Origin: a virus
IMG/VR virus record: IMGVR_UViG_3300009440_000026
Location: 1-28,715 of that record
Reading direction: 5' to 3' (one strand)
DNA: 28,715 nucleotides
Position numbers and translations under genes: made by a program. Under the pieces are notes generated by a model that was not told where the DNA came from, made no database searches, and saw only the letters and a program-made list of their open reading frames with translations. Shown piece after piece: positions 1 through 7,904 of this stretch (positions are counted from its first letter, which is position 1; each line of letters opens with the position of its first letter).

Positions 1-2
1 GT

Positions 3-485
3 GCTGACAAGGTAGGCACTAACAAGGGGCTTGCTTTAACTGCAAAAGAGATAGCCAGAGGGATAGTGGAAATGGAAAAGCAGTTGTTAGAACTAGGCTG
101 GATAGCTGGCAAAGTTTACGCTGGGGCTGCAGATAATCAAATATCTAACGTAATAGAAAAAAACGCTGACACTATAGCCAAGAAGATGGCAGATGAAAAA
201 GTGACTTGGCTTAAATCTAACAAGAGTGCGGGATCAAGGATTGTCGGACTCGATTTAATCAGAAGTAGGATGAGGGCTGCAATAGATGGAGAGGGGGCTT
301 CTATCTACTTCATGAATAATTGCTTGGCAACGATAGCTACTCTGCCTATAATGAGGCGTGACCCTAACAATCCAGAGGATGTTTTAAAGGGGGCTGATGA
401 TCATGCTTATGATGAAATCCGTTATAGAGTCTTGCACGGAAATGTTAGATCAGCTACAAACATTAAGATAACTCACGTTACCTAA
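3..485 (+). CDS. terL: Terminase large subunit, C-terminal fragment (5' truncated by window)
   Basis: The reading frame is open from base 3 with no stop, so the gene starts before the window; the GTG at 66 is internal, not the start. About 160 C-terminal residues are visible. They include DHAYDEIRYRV near the end (about bases 400-432), which matches the DHxxDxxRY-type motif closing the RNase H-like nuclease domain of phage large terminases, where an Asp helps bind the catalytic metal. The protein would cut and translocate genome DNA into the prohead. Its place directly before portal and MuF genes is the standard packaging order and is strong support. The ATPase half lies outside the window. 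The spacer to the portal is 13 bases, A/T-rich, without a Shine-Dalgarno sequence, and the TAA stop lies inside a CTAAC pentamer. Confidence 0.8.
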   Translation, partial: ADKVGTNKGLALTAKEIARGIVEMEKQLLELGWIAGKVYAGAADNQISNVIEKNADTIAKKMADEKVTWLKSNKSAGSRIVGLDLIRSRMRAAIDGEGASIYFMNNCLATIATLPIMRRDPNNPEDVLKGADDHAYDEIRYRVLHGNVRSATNIKITHVT

Positions 486-498
486 CAAATATAATTTT

Positions 499-1944
499 AT
501 GCCAGAAGTTGACCACCAACACCCGCTCTATGAAGAATTAAAACCTTCATGGGATCAAGTAAATGACTGCATTAAGGGAGAGCGACAAGTAAAGAAGAAG
601 AAAGACATCTACTTGCCAAAGCCTAACCCCTCTGACGTTAGTGCGGAAAATGAGACTCGTTACAATCAGTATCTAACAAGGGCTGTATTTTACAACGTAA
701 CAGCTAGAACTTTATCTGGATTAGTTGGACAAGTATTTTCAAAAGATCCAGTTGTAGAAGTTCCACCATTGTTAGATTCAATCATAGAAGATTCTGATGG
801 ATCTGGAGTTTCACTTGTGCAACAAAGCAAATGCGTCCTAGGATGCGTCTTGGCTAACGGAAGGGCTGGATTGTTTGTTGATTACCCTACAGTTGAAGGC
901 ACAGCTACAAGGCAAGATCAGTTAGATGGATCAATAAGACCTAATATACTTCATTACAATGCACCATCAATTATTAACTGGAGAAGCGAAAGACAAGGTG
1001 CAAAGAATCGTCTAACACTAATTGTTCTATCAGAAACTTATGTAGATAGTGACGATGGATTTAAAGAGGAAATTGTAGAGCAATTCCGTGTTCTAAGATT
1101 GGTAGAGGGAATCTATCAAGTGCAGATCTACAGGAGAAGCACGGCACAAGGAAGCGGGGCTTATGGCTTAGTTGAAGAATACACTCCGACAAGTGCGCAA
1201 GGCTCTCCACTAACAGAAATCCCTTTCCAGTTTATCGGATGGGAAAACAATGACGAAACCCCAGATCTTCCCCCGCTTTACGATCTATCAGTTTTGAATC
1301 TGGCACACTTTAGGAACTCCGCAGATTACGAGGAAGCTTGCTACATTGTTGGACAGCCTACGCCATACATGACGGGCTTAGATCAGTCATGGGTTGATGA
1401 TGTTTTGAAGGGGCAAGTTCACTTAGGCTCAAGATCAGCCGTGCCACTGCCAGAAGGCGGTTCTATGGGGCTTGTGCAAGCCTCTGCTAACTCTATGCCC
1501 AAAGAGGCGATGGATACAAAGGAACGTCAAATGGTGGCGTTAGGGGCAAAGCTCGTAGAGAATAAAAATGTCCAAAGAACAGCAACGGAAGCGGGAATGG
1601 ATAACGCATCTGAAACAAGCGTTTTAGCTTCTGCAGCTAACAATACAGCCGAGGCTTTCAGAACGGCTCTTAAATGGTGCATGGAGTTTGTCGGAACAAG
1701 TGGAGAAGTTGATTTCTCACTGCATACAGATTTTGTAAATCATACACTTAATCCGCAAGAGCAAGGAGCATTACTTTCACTCTGGCAAAACGATGTTCTA
1801 ACATGGGATGAGCTTAGAGATAATCTAAAGAAAGCTTCCATTGCAGAACTGGCTAACGATGAAGCTAGAGATATTATTGACGCAAGCGCATTAGATGGGC
1901 TGGATCAGATTGATGATGAGGTTGATGATGTAGAGAATGGCTAG
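499..1944 (+). CDS. Portal protein, DUF4055-like
   Basis: This 481-residue protein has the size and position of a phage portal, the dodecameric ring at the capsid vertex through which DNA is packaged and ejected. The sequence resembles the DUF4055 family, which is found between terminase and MuF genes and is regarded as a portal family. Recognisable parts are the N-terminal region around RAVFYNVTARTLSGLVGQVF (about residues 57-80), the segment LANGRAGLFVDYP (about 118-130), and an acidic C-terminus ending DDEVDDVENG. The start ATG follows an AT-rich leader (TATAATTTT) with no Shine-Dalgarno. The last 8 bases overlap the next gene, which suggests translational coupling. Arginine is mostly AGA/AGG, the background usage of this genome. 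Confidence 0.8.
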   Translation: MPEVDHQHPLYEELKPSWDQVNDCIKGERQVKKKKDIYLPKPNPSDVSAENETRYNQYLTRAVFYNVTARTLSGLVGQVFSKDPVVEVPPLLDSIIEDSDGSGVSLVQQSKCVLGCVLANGRAGLFVDYPTVEGTATRQDQLDGSIRPNILHYNAPSIINWRSERQGAKNRLTLIVLSETYVDSDDGFKEEIVEQFRVLRLVEGIYQVQIYRRSTAQGSGAYGLVEEYTPTSAQGSPLTEIPFQFIGWENNDETPDLPPLYDLSVLNLAHFRNSADYEEACYIVGQPTPYMTGLDQSWVDDVLKGQVHLGSRSAVPLPEGGSMGLVQASANSMPKEAMDTKERQMVALGAKLVENKNVQRTATEAGMDNASETSVLASAANNTAEAFRTALKWCMEFVGTSGEVDFSLHTDFVNHTLNPQEQGALLSLWQNDVLTWDELRDNLKKASIAELANDEARDIIDASALDGLDQIDDEVDDVENG

Positions 1945-2986
1945 ATCTATTACAGACATAGCAACTCGGCATCAAGTGATGCTTGAGAGGCTCAAAGCTG
2001 GAAAAGCAAAAGACTATCGTGTATTAGCGAAAAAGTTTGAGGCTGATTTGTTGGCTGCAGCTAACAGGCTTGGAGTTGATTCGTTAGATCAGCTAACAAA
2101 AAAGGAATTAAATCTTTTGATTAGCAACGTAACAAAGCTAAATAAAAAATACCAAGCTGCAATCGTAAAGGATCTTGATAAAGATCTGCGGAAGTTGGCA
2201 AAGGATGATGCGATTTTTGAACGTCAAACTATCAACTCTTTTTTAGTTACTGGCAATGCAGCCTCGGCAGCAAACTTGGCTTATGCTGCAGCTATAGCTT
2301 CACCTATTAGCGCAACTGGCGAACTGCTAGAGCCATTTATAAAGAACTGGTCTAGGACAAGGGTAACACAAGTCAGCGGAGTTATTCGCAAGGGATACAA
2401 GGAGGGGCAAACTCTAAGCCAGATGACGCAACTAATCAGAGGCACAAGGGCAAACAATTTCAAAGACGGGCTAACCTCTTTGCAAACAAGACAAGCACAA
2501 GCAGTAATCAGAACAGCTGTGCAACATGTTAGTGCTACTGCTAGGATGCAGACTTGGGAGGCTAACAAGGATATAGTTAAAGCATACAAATGGCGTTCCA
2601 CATTAGACGGGAGGACAACGCAAAGATGCAGAAGCCTAGACGGCTTAGAGTTTGAAATGGGGCGTGGACCTATGCCCCCTATTCACATTAATTGCAGATC
2701 AACAATTAACTTTGTGTTAGATGAGGCTTTAGGTTTAGGCGATTTAGATAAGGGGGCTACAAGATCAGCACTAGGCGGGGAAGTTCCAGCAAAGCAGACT
2801 TATTACGATTGGCTAAAAACCCAGCCTAAAGACTTTCAAAGATCAGCAATCGGAAAGCAAAAAACGACTTGGCTAAATGACGGAACTTTAAACTCTGAGC
2901 AATTCGCAAAGCTGAATCTTGATAAGAATTTCAAACCCTTATCGTTAGATCAGATGAGAGAAAAAAGAGCAATGATGTTAAAGTAA
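1937..2986 (+). CDS. MuF-like minor head (head morphogenesis) protein
   Basis: This 349-residue protein carries the typical phage Mu gpF/SPP1 gp7 signature. DGRTTQRCRSLDG is at about residues 223-235, followed by PPIHINCR near 248-255. In the family these form a Cys/His-containing core (DxRTxxxCxxLdG ... PPxHxxCR). The N-terminal half is Lys/Ala-rich and probably helical. The C-terminal stretch YYDWLKTQPKDFQ followed by PLSLDQMREKRA is also usual for the family. MuF proteins are minor capsid components near the portal and may be ejected with DNA. The ATG overlaps the end of the portal gene by 8 bases, and the TAA stop overlaps the ATG of the next small gene (TAATG), so three genes are probably coupled. 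Confidence 0.85.
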   Translation: MARSITDIATRHQVMLERLKAGKAKDYRVLAKKFEADLLAAANRLGVDSLDQLTKKELNLLISNVTKLNKKYQAAIVKDLDKDLRKLAKDDAIFERQTINSFLVTGNAASAANLAYAAAIASPISATGELLEPFIKNWSRTRVTQVSGVIRKGYKEGQTLSQMTQLIRGTRANNFKDGLTSLQTRQAQAVIRTAVQHVSATARMQTWEANKDIVKAYKWRSTLDGRTTQRCRSLDGLEFEMGRGPMPPIHINCRSTINFVLDEALGLGDLDKGATRSALGGEVPAKQTYYDWLKTQPKDFQRSAIGKQKTTWLNDGTLNSEQFAKLNLDKNFKPLSLDQMREKRAMMLK

Positions 2987-3150
2987 TGGAATTAAGTAAT
3001 ACAGCAAAGAACAGCGTAACCAATGATCTGTTAATCAGCAAAGCCTCTAACGAAAGTTATCGTAAGGGCTATGATAGAATCTTTGGAAAGAAAACAATCT
3101 CTGGCAAGTTGCCAACAGAACAAAAAACAAAAACCAAACAAGGAAAATAA
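2986..3150 (+). CDS. Small conserved-looking phage protein (54 aa)
   Basis: A 54-codon frame starts at an ATG overlapping the MuF stop codon (TAATG) and ends with TAA at 3148-3150, four bases before the best scaffold start. The translation begins MELSNTAKNSVTNDLL and contains SNESYRKGYDRIFGKK near the middle. Short proteins with a Y-R-x-G-Y/W-D-R-I-F-G-K-like segment are common near capsid genes of tailed phages, from my recollection of such genomes, but I know no function. The tight packing between two structural genes is the main evidence that it is real. The C-terminus is Lys/Gln/Thr-rich. It would also explain why the scaffold frame should not start upstream at 3071, because that would overlap this frame. 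Confidence 0.6.
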   Translation: MELSNTAKNSVTNDLLISKASNESYRKGYDRIFGKKTISGKLPTEQKTKTKQGK

Positions 3151-3154
3151 ACCT

Positions 3155-3883
3155 ATGAAATTAAACGTAAATGCAGAAGAATACGAATTGTTAGATGATG
3201 CTATTAAATCCGAATACAAGCAGGGTGCAAATGGCTATGAGCTAACAGTTGACGGCTTAGAAGATACTGGAGCTTTGAAACGTGCTAAAGAGCATGAGAA
3301 AGAAAGACGGCAAAAAGTAGAATCAGAGCTTAAAGAAATCAAAGACCAACTAACACTTAAAGAGGATGAAATTATTGATCTCCGCAAGGGTGCTGTTAGT
3401 AAGGATGATGTGGATGCTTTAGAGCGTTCTTACAAAGAGAAGCTTGAGAAAAGCGAGAAGGAATATACTGGTAGAATCAACGATGCAGAAGGTTCTTTAC
3501 GTTCTATGCTAGTTGACAACGTAGCTTCCAAAATCGCTAACGAAATTTCAACAGTTCCCGATCTTATGAGCGGGGCAATTTCTGCTAGACTAACAACTGA
3601 GATAGTTGACGGAAAAGCAACGACAAGAGTTTTAGATCGTGATGGGAAGCCATCCGCTCTAACAGTTGATGAGCTAAAAAAAGAATTTGTTGCCAACGAG
3701 AAATTTTCCTCTATTATCGTGGGTAGTAATGCTAGTGGGAGCGGTGCAATCGGTAGCGGTAATGGAAGCGGTGCTTCTAAGAAATTCAGCGATATGTCGG
3801 AAGCTGATAGAGTATCTTTATATAAGGACTCTCCAGATGACTATCGCAAACTTCGTGATCAAGAGCAAACACTTGCTCAATGA
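3155..3883 (+). CDS. Capsid scaffolding-like protein
   Basis: I choose the ATG at 3155 (protein begins MKLNVNAEEYELLDD, 242 aa). The upstream in-frame ATG at 3071 would add a low-complexity Lys/Gln stretch and overlap the 54-aa gene. A long charged helical region at about residues 40-112 has heptad-like spacing (AKEHEKERRQKVESELKEI), indicating a coiled coil. A Gly/Ser-rich linker at about 190-210 (GSGAIGSGNGSGASKK) is followed by a short acidic helical tail, FSDMSEADRVSLYKDSPDDY. This layout and its position directly before the major capsid gene are characteristic of scaffolds, which guide coat assembly and are then lost. No protease domain is visible. There is a weak AGGA 14 bases upstream of the ATG. 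Confidence 0.75.
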   Translation: MKLNVNAEEYELLDDAIKSEYKQGANGYELTVDGLEDTGALKRAKEHEKERRQKVESELKEIKDQLTLKEDEIIDLRKGAVSKDDVDALERSYKEKLEKSEKEYTGRINDAEGSLRSMLVDNVASKIANEISTVPDLMSGAISARLTTEIVDGKATTRVLDRDGKPSALTVDELKKEFVANEKFSSIIVGSNASGSGAIGSGNGSGASKKFSDMSEADRVSLYKDSPDDYRKLRDQEQTLAQ

Positions 3884-3917
3884 TCTAACAAAAATCAAAA
3901 CTAACTAATAAAACATT

Positions 3918-4925
3918 ATGGCTAACGTCCAACTATCTGATGCTATCATTCCACAAGTCTATCTTGACTACGTGGCTAACGATAGCCCCGAAAAAACCGC
4001 TTTCATCGAAGGCGGCATTGCAGTAACTAACCCCGTGCTAGGTCAACAGGCTAACAGCGGTGGCAATGTTGTAGAGATTCCACATTGGAATGACCTCGCA
4101 ACTGATGAACCTAACATTGGTGATACTACTGACAACGATGCAACTCCTTACAAGCTAACCTCTGGCAAGCAAACTGCCCGTGTAGCTTATCTTAATAACG
4201 GCTGGGCAGCCAAAGATCTTGTCGGAGAAATCGCTGGCTCTGATCCTATGCGACGCATCCGTGACCGCACTGATCGCTATTGGATGCGCTCTTGGCAGAA
4301 ACGCCTTCTTGCTTGTGCTGAAGGTATCCAAGCGGGTAACGTAGCAGCTAACAGTTCTGACATGGTAAATGATATTGCCATTGAAGACGGAGCTAACGCA
4401 ACTGCAGCTAACCTTATCGGACGTTCTGCAGTAGTTGAAGCAGCTTTCACCCTTGGAGATTCTTTCGGATCTACTGGAGTAATCGCACTTCACTCTGCAG
4501 TTTATAAGCGTCTCGTCAACCTTGATGACATCGACTTTGTAGCTGATTCCTCTGGCACTCTTAATATTCCTAGCTACCTCGGTAAGCGTGTTGTCATTGA
4601 TGACTCTATGCCTGTAATCGCTGGTGGAACTTCTGGTTTCAAATACACCACCATGCTTTTCGGTGAAGGTGCTATTGGATACGGAATGGGAACACCTGCA
4701 GTTCCAGTTGAGGTAGATCGTGATCCAGCAAAAGGTGTTGGCTCTGGTCTTGAAACTCTTTGGGAGCGCAATACATGGTTGATCCACCCAAGTGGATACA
4801 ACTTCACTTCTGCTTCTGTAGCTAGTGAGTCTCCAACTCTTGCAGAGCTTCGCACTGCAGGAAACTGGACACGGGTATTTGATCGCAAGAGCATCCCTAT
4901 TGCTTTCCTTGTTACAAACGGCTAA
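3918..4925 (+). CDS. Major capsid protein (Gp13-like family, presumed HK97 fold)
   Basis: At 335 residues this fits the coat-protein family annotated as Gp13-like major capsid proteins. It opens with MANVQLSDAIIPQVYLDYV, followed by an AFIEGGIAV segment and a central RDRTDRYWMRSWQKRLLA helix (about residues 115-132). Later comes GSTGVIALHSAVYKRLVNLD, then the strand-rich GKRVVIDDSMP. The HK97 fold is inferred from family knowledge, not from sequence. Codon use differs sharply from neighbouring genes: all arginine codons I read here are CGN (mostly CGC/CGT), none AGA/AGG, as expected for the most highly translated virion gene. The leader is A-rich (AATAAAACATT) with no Shine-Dalgarno. A 10-bp perfect GC hairpin follows 17 bases after the stop. 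Confidence 0.85.
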   Translation: MANVQLSDAIIPQVYLDYVANDSPEKTAFIEGGIAVTNPVLGQQANSGGNVVEIPHWNDLATDEPNIGDTTDNDATPYKLTSGKQTARVAYLNNGWAAKDLVGEIAGSDPMRRIRDRTDRYWMRSWQKRLLACAEGIQAGNVAANSSDMVNDIAIEDGANATAANLIGRSAVVEAAFTLGDSFGSTGVIALHSAVYKRLVNLDDIDFVADSSGTLNIPSYLGKRVVIDDSMPVIAGGTSGFKYTTMLFGEGAIGYGMGTPAVPVEVDRDPAKGVGSGLETLWERNTWLIHPSGYNFTSASVASESPTLAELRTAGNWTRVFDRKSIPIAFLVTNG

Positions 4926-4942
4926 ACCCTTTGTTAAGGTTT

Positions 4943-4975
4943 GGGCGGGGAGTGTTTACGGTTCGCTCCCCGCCC
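4943..4975 (+). terminator. Strong GC-rich hairpin after the major capsid gene
   Basis: GGGCGGGGAG (4943-4952) pairs perfectly with CTCCCCGCCC (4966-4975). A G-U and a G-C pair extend the stem inward, leaving a loop of about 9 bases. It lies 17 bases after the capsid stop codon. The following TCTTAACTAAC is only weakly T-rich, so it may be an inefficient terminator, an attenuator or a 3' mRNA-stabilising structure. It would help raise capsid mRNA over downstream genes. Confidence 0.65.
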
Positions 4976-5003
4976 TCTTAACTAACAGAAACCGAAAAAT
5001 ATT

Positions 5004-5228
5004 ATGTCAGATAAAAACAAAGCATGGACTCCTAGCGACAAGCAAGAAGCTCCAAAGAAAAAAGCAGCGAAGAAAGCTTCAAAGACTGAAGGCAAAAAAG
5101 CTAAAGTTGACGGGCTAAATGCTGATGGAAATATTGCGGGGGAAAGAGTATCTTTCGAGCAAATTCAGCAAGGCATGAAGAAGCAATCACAGCCAGTAAT
5201 TGAACGCTCTAGTAAGCGCAAACGATAA
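5004..5228 (+). CDS. Lysine-rich small protein of unknown function
   Basis: A 74-residue, strongly basic protein: the first half is a Lys/Ala tract (KQEAPKKKAAKKASKTEGKK), followed by NADGNIAGERVSFEQIQQGM and a basic end SSKRKR. I do not recognise a family. Its place between capsid and connector genes fits a minor head component or a DNA-binding or decoration protein, but this is only context. The start is supported by a leader, AAAAATATT before ATGTCAGAT, almost identical to that of the tail-tube gene at 12885. A longer frame overlapping it at 4825-5118 is a shadow. The stop is 7 bases before the next gene, with a CTAACAG between them. Confidence 0.65.
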   Translation: MSDKNKAWTPSDKQEAPKKKAAKKASKTEGKKAKVDGLNADGNIAGERVSFEQIQQGMKKQSQPVIERSSKRKR

Positions 5229-5235
5229 CTAACAG

Positions 5236-5733
5236 ATGGCTTTAATTATTGAAGATGGAACGGGCGTGGATAATGCCAATTCTTACATAACAGTTGCAGA
5301 GGCTAGAGCCTTTGCTTCTCTTAGGAGCTTAATCCTTCCCTCTAGTGATTCAGAGGTGGAGGTTTTAATAGTTAAAGCTTTCGATTATTTAGAATCGTTA
5401 GACTACAAAGGCAATCACGCAAACCCTCCGCAATCAGCGGAGTTCCCAAGGCGTGATTTATATTTGCAGGGGGTTCTATTTTCAGAGTCACAAATACCTT
5501 ATAAATTAAAGCAAGCGCAATCACAGCTAACTTATGAAGCTGTTAATATAGACTTGCAGCCAACAGGAAACGGCAAGGAAGTTATTAAAGAAAAGGTTGA
5601 CGTTGTAGAAGTGCAATATTCAGAGAAAGGAATCAATGTTGCTAGACCTACATTTACAACTGTTAATTCCTTCCTAAAAGATCTGCTTAAAAGCGGGTTG
5701 TCTAGTGGGCATCTTATAAGCACAAGAGTCTAA
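5236..5733 (+). CDS. Head-tail adaptor, DnaT-like family
   Basis: This 165-residue protein begins with MALIIEDGTGVDNANSYITV and then AEARAFASLR. This is the hallmark of the family often named 'putative DnaT-like ssDNA-binding protein' in phage genomes. Despite the name, its invariable position just after the capsid gene points to the head-tail connector ring (adaptor) that docks below the portal. Other typical parts are FDYLESLDYKG (about residues 49-59) and PQSAEFPRRDLYLQG (about 65-79). The next gene starts two bases after the stop, and the TAA lies inside CTAAC (GTCTAACAATG). The functional assignment is from family and context; the structural role is inference. Confidence 0.75.
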   Translation: MALIIEDGTGVDNANSYITVAEARAFASLRSLILPSSDSEVEVLIVKAFDYLESLDYKGNHANPPQSAEFPRRDLYLQGVLFSESQIPYKLKQAQSQLTYEAVNIDLQPTGNGKEVIKEKVDVVEVQYSEKGINVARPTFTTVNSFLKDLLKSGLSSGHLISTRV

Positions 5734-5735
5734 CA

Positions 5736-6212
5736 ATGTCAGAGTTTTATACAGGATTAGCAAATACAGCCAATGTTCTTTTGAAGGACAAGGGGCAAGC
5801 AATCACTGTAAGAAGAGAAATAGAATCATATGATCCTATCACGGCTGAAACTATTCTAACACAATCTCTAGTTCAAACTTTGAATGGTGCTGTATTCAGC
5901 AAATCAAAAACAATTTACGATAACTCCTTAGATGAAGAAAAGATTTTAGGTAATACTAAAACTGTTTTGCTCTCAACTGTAGGATCTCAATTTGTTCCAG
6001 AAATAAACGATAAGGTAACTTTCGGGAACAAAGAATGGCTTGCCTTTGGGGTAAGCAAACTAGCCCCGTCTGGAACTGATGTGATTTACAAACTAGGGAT
6101 AATGTTCTTAGGTAATGTTTCACTAGAAATAGACAACGGATATTTACAGCCAGATGGAATTAGCTTCTATCTAAATGCCTTGGGCGAATACTACCTATCA
6201 CCAACAATCTAA
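5736..6212 (+). CDS. Head-closure / neck protein-like
   Basis: A 158-residue protein starting MSEFYTGLANTANVLLKDKG, then QAITVRREIESYDPITAET. The pattern (N-terminal helix, 'VRR..YDP.TAE', then a compact beta-rich body) resembles small phage neck proteins found after the DnaT-like adaptor. In that slot they close the head after packaging. The sequence lacks a catalytic signature. Position two bases after the adaptor stop and the small size support the call, but the family match is from memory and not decisive. It is the last head-side connector gene before the fibre block; the tail-side connector genes resume only at 12004. Confidence 0.6.
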   Translation: MSEFYTGLANTANVLLKDKGQAITVRREIESYDPITAETILTQSLVQTLNGAVFSKSKTIYDNSLDEEKILGNTKTVLLSTVGSQFVPEINDKVTFGNKEWLAFGVSKLAPSGTDVIYKLGIMFLGNVSLEIDNGYLQPDGISFYLNALGEYYLSPTI

Positions 6213-6223
6213 CAAAAAATCTA

Positions 6224-7885
6224 ATGCCAAATTATACAGTATCCCAAGACATTGATGACTTCATGAAGTCAGATGATGATTCAGCAGCAAGAACAGAGCT
6301 AGGGTTAGGCTCTGCAGCAACTTCTAACACTGGAGATTTTGCAACTTCAGTTCAAGGCGGGAAAGCAGATTCAGCTTTGCAACCTTCCGACATTGGGGCA
6401 ACTGTTCAAGCTCAAGATTCCGTATTGGATAATACAACGGCTTCTTTCACTACGGCACAAGAAAGCAAGCTAACAGCAATCACGGGAACAAACACGGGGG
6501 ATCAAGATTTGTCTGGATTGCAAACAATTCTAACAGAGGGTGCTTTTGTCGATGGAGACAAGACCAAGCTAGACGGAGTAACGGGAACTAATACAGGTGA
6601 CCAAGACCTTTCTGGATTGCAACCAATTCTAACAGAAGGCGCATTTGCAGATGGTGACAAGACAAAGCTAGACGCAATCACTGGAACAAATACAGGAGAT
6701 CAAGATTTATCTGGCTTACAAAATATCCTAACAGAAGGAGCATTTGTCGATGGAGACAAGACAAAGCTTGATGGTGTCACGGGAACAAATACAGGAGATC
6801 AAGATTTGTCGGGGCTGCAAGTCAAACCCTTGGAGGGTGCTTTCGTGGATGGTGATAAAACCAAGCTAGACGCAATCACTGGAACAAATACAGGTGACCA
6901 AGATCTTTCAGCACTAGCAACAAAAGCTAATGTGTTAGAGTTAGATAATACAATTTCATTCACTCCTTCAGCAAACTTTCATCCAGCAACTAAGAAATAT
7001 GTAGATGACAACGCTGGAGGTGGTGGCAGTGCTTTAACAGCGGAAACTTCCGTTTATATTGATGCGGGAGCGATGCTAGCCAAAGACGGGGAGGCAGACG
7101 CAAGCACTGGAACTGATAACGGAACTAACAACTCAGTTGACTGGTATAACGTAGCAACGGGAGAAACTCTATATGCTAAAATTGCAATGCCCCCTCAATG
7201 GGATAAAGGCGTAATTGATGTAGAACTTTATTGGACAATCACAGGCGGGACAATCGGAGAAAATGTCAAATGGGAGGTGGCTTCGCAAGCTGGGGGTAAT
7301 GATGATGCTTGGGATGTAGCTTTCCCTGCCCCTACAGCAACGCTAGACGATCCTATCATTGCAGATGGAGACATACACCAAATCACAGCCTCGTCTATCA
7401 CAGTGGGCGGTAGTGCTGAAGATGGCGATATTCTACACCTTGAGATTGCAAGAGCAGCAGCGGGAGCTACTGCAGCTTCGCAAGATGCAAGGCTACTTGG
7501 CATCCGTTTAAAGTATTCTAACAGCCTATTACAAAACTGGTATAGCTGGAAGCTAGGGAATGAAACTGCAGATGCAACTATTGGCATTAAAAATACTTGG
7601 TATGCCCCCGCAAAGGGTAAAGTTCATGCAGTTGCAGCGGGGGCAGCAAGCGCAACTAACGGAAGCGCATTAGCACTAGACGTTCATAAAACAGGAACTA
7701 CAATTTTCTCAACTGCTATAACTATTGATGACGCACAAACGGATACTTCCACTGCAGCGACTCCAGCGGTTCTAACAACTAATCCAACTACTTTTAATGC
7801 TGGAGATAAATTTGAATTTGAAGTAGATACAACTACAGCGGGGGGAGCGGGATTGCATTGCGATTTGCTTATCTCATGGGATTAA
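6224..7885 (+). CDS. Repeat-bearing tail fibre / receptor-binding protein
   Basis: This 553-residue protein has three parts. The N-terminus (about 1-85) includes DDSAARTELGLGSAATSNTG, a type of opening common in phage fibres. Residues about 86-230 hold five near-identical units of 33 residues with TGTNTGDQDLSGLQ and EGAFVDGDKTKLD. Then ATKKYVDDNAGGGG (about 255-268) marks the usual fibre collar-like motif before a Thr/Ala/Gly-rich beta-strand C-terminal half with WYNVATGETLYAKIAMPPQWD, which looks like a receptor-binding head. Related repeats occur in fibres of many Bacteroidota and aquatic phages. The units are likely trimeric shaft segments whose number can vary. The leader is A-rich (CTAACAAAAAATCTA). 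No transmembrane segment or signal peptide is visible. Confidence 0.75.
   Translation: MPNYTVSQDIDDFMKSDDDSAARTELGLGSAATSNTGDFATSVQGGKADSALQPSDIGATVQAQDSVLDNTTASFTTAQESKLTAITGTNTGDQDLSGLQTILTEGAFVDGDKTKLDGVTGTNTGDQDLSGLQPILTEGAFADGDKTKLDAITGTNTGDQDLSGLQNILTEGAFVDGDKTKLDGVTGTNTGDQDLSGLQVKPLEGAFVDGDKTKLDAITGTNTGDQDLSALATKANVLELDNTISFTPSANFHPATKKYVDDNAGGGGSALTAETSVYIDAGAMLAKDGEADASTGTDNGTNNSVDWYNVATGETLYAKIAMPPQWDKGVIDVELYWTITGGTIGENVKWEVASQAGGNDDAWDVAFPAPTATLDDPIIADGDIHQITASSITVGGSAEDGDILHLEIARAAAGATAASQDARLLGIRLKYSNSLLQNWYSWKLGNETADATIGIKNTWYAPAKGKVHAVAAGAASATNGSALALDVHKTGTTIFSTAITIDDAQTDTSTAATPAVLTTNPTTFNAGDKFEFEVDTTTAGGAGLHCDLLISWD
6479..6910 (+). repeat. Five tandem 99-bp units inside the fibre gene
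   Basis: The TGTNTGDQDLS segment recurs with unit starts at 6479, 6578, 6677, 6776 and 6875, exactly 99 bp (33 codons) apart; the fifth unit is cut short after DLS. Protein identity is very high while third positions differ (for example GGGGGATCAAG versus GGTGACCAAG), so the units are not a very recent copy-paste but are kept similar in protein. The fourth unit carries VKPLEGAF in place of xILTEGAF. Confidence 0.9.
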
Positions 7886-7904
7886 AAACTAACAAAAAAC
7901 AAAA

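Noticed and set aside
66-68. GTG at 66 as start of the first gene
   Set aside because: The same frame is open and protein-like back to base 3 (ADKVGTNKGLALTAKEIARG precedes it), so the gene is cut by the window edge.
3071-3154. N-terminal extension of the scaffold frame from the ATG at 3071
   Set aside because: It would encode a Lys/Gln-rich stretch overlapping the 54-aa gene in another frame; the ATG at 3155 gives a normal protein start four bases after that gene.
4155-4787. A 210-codon minus-strand frame opposite the major capsid gene, and another at 4574-4894
   Set aside because: Both lie wholly antisense to a well-supported gene. They are Cys/Ser/Arg-rich without domain-like pattern and result from the CGN/GNC codon style of the capsid gene.
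6479-6910. CRISPR-like array
   Set aside because: The 99-bp periodic units are coding, in frame and contiguous, with no unique spacers; they are fibre shaft repeats.
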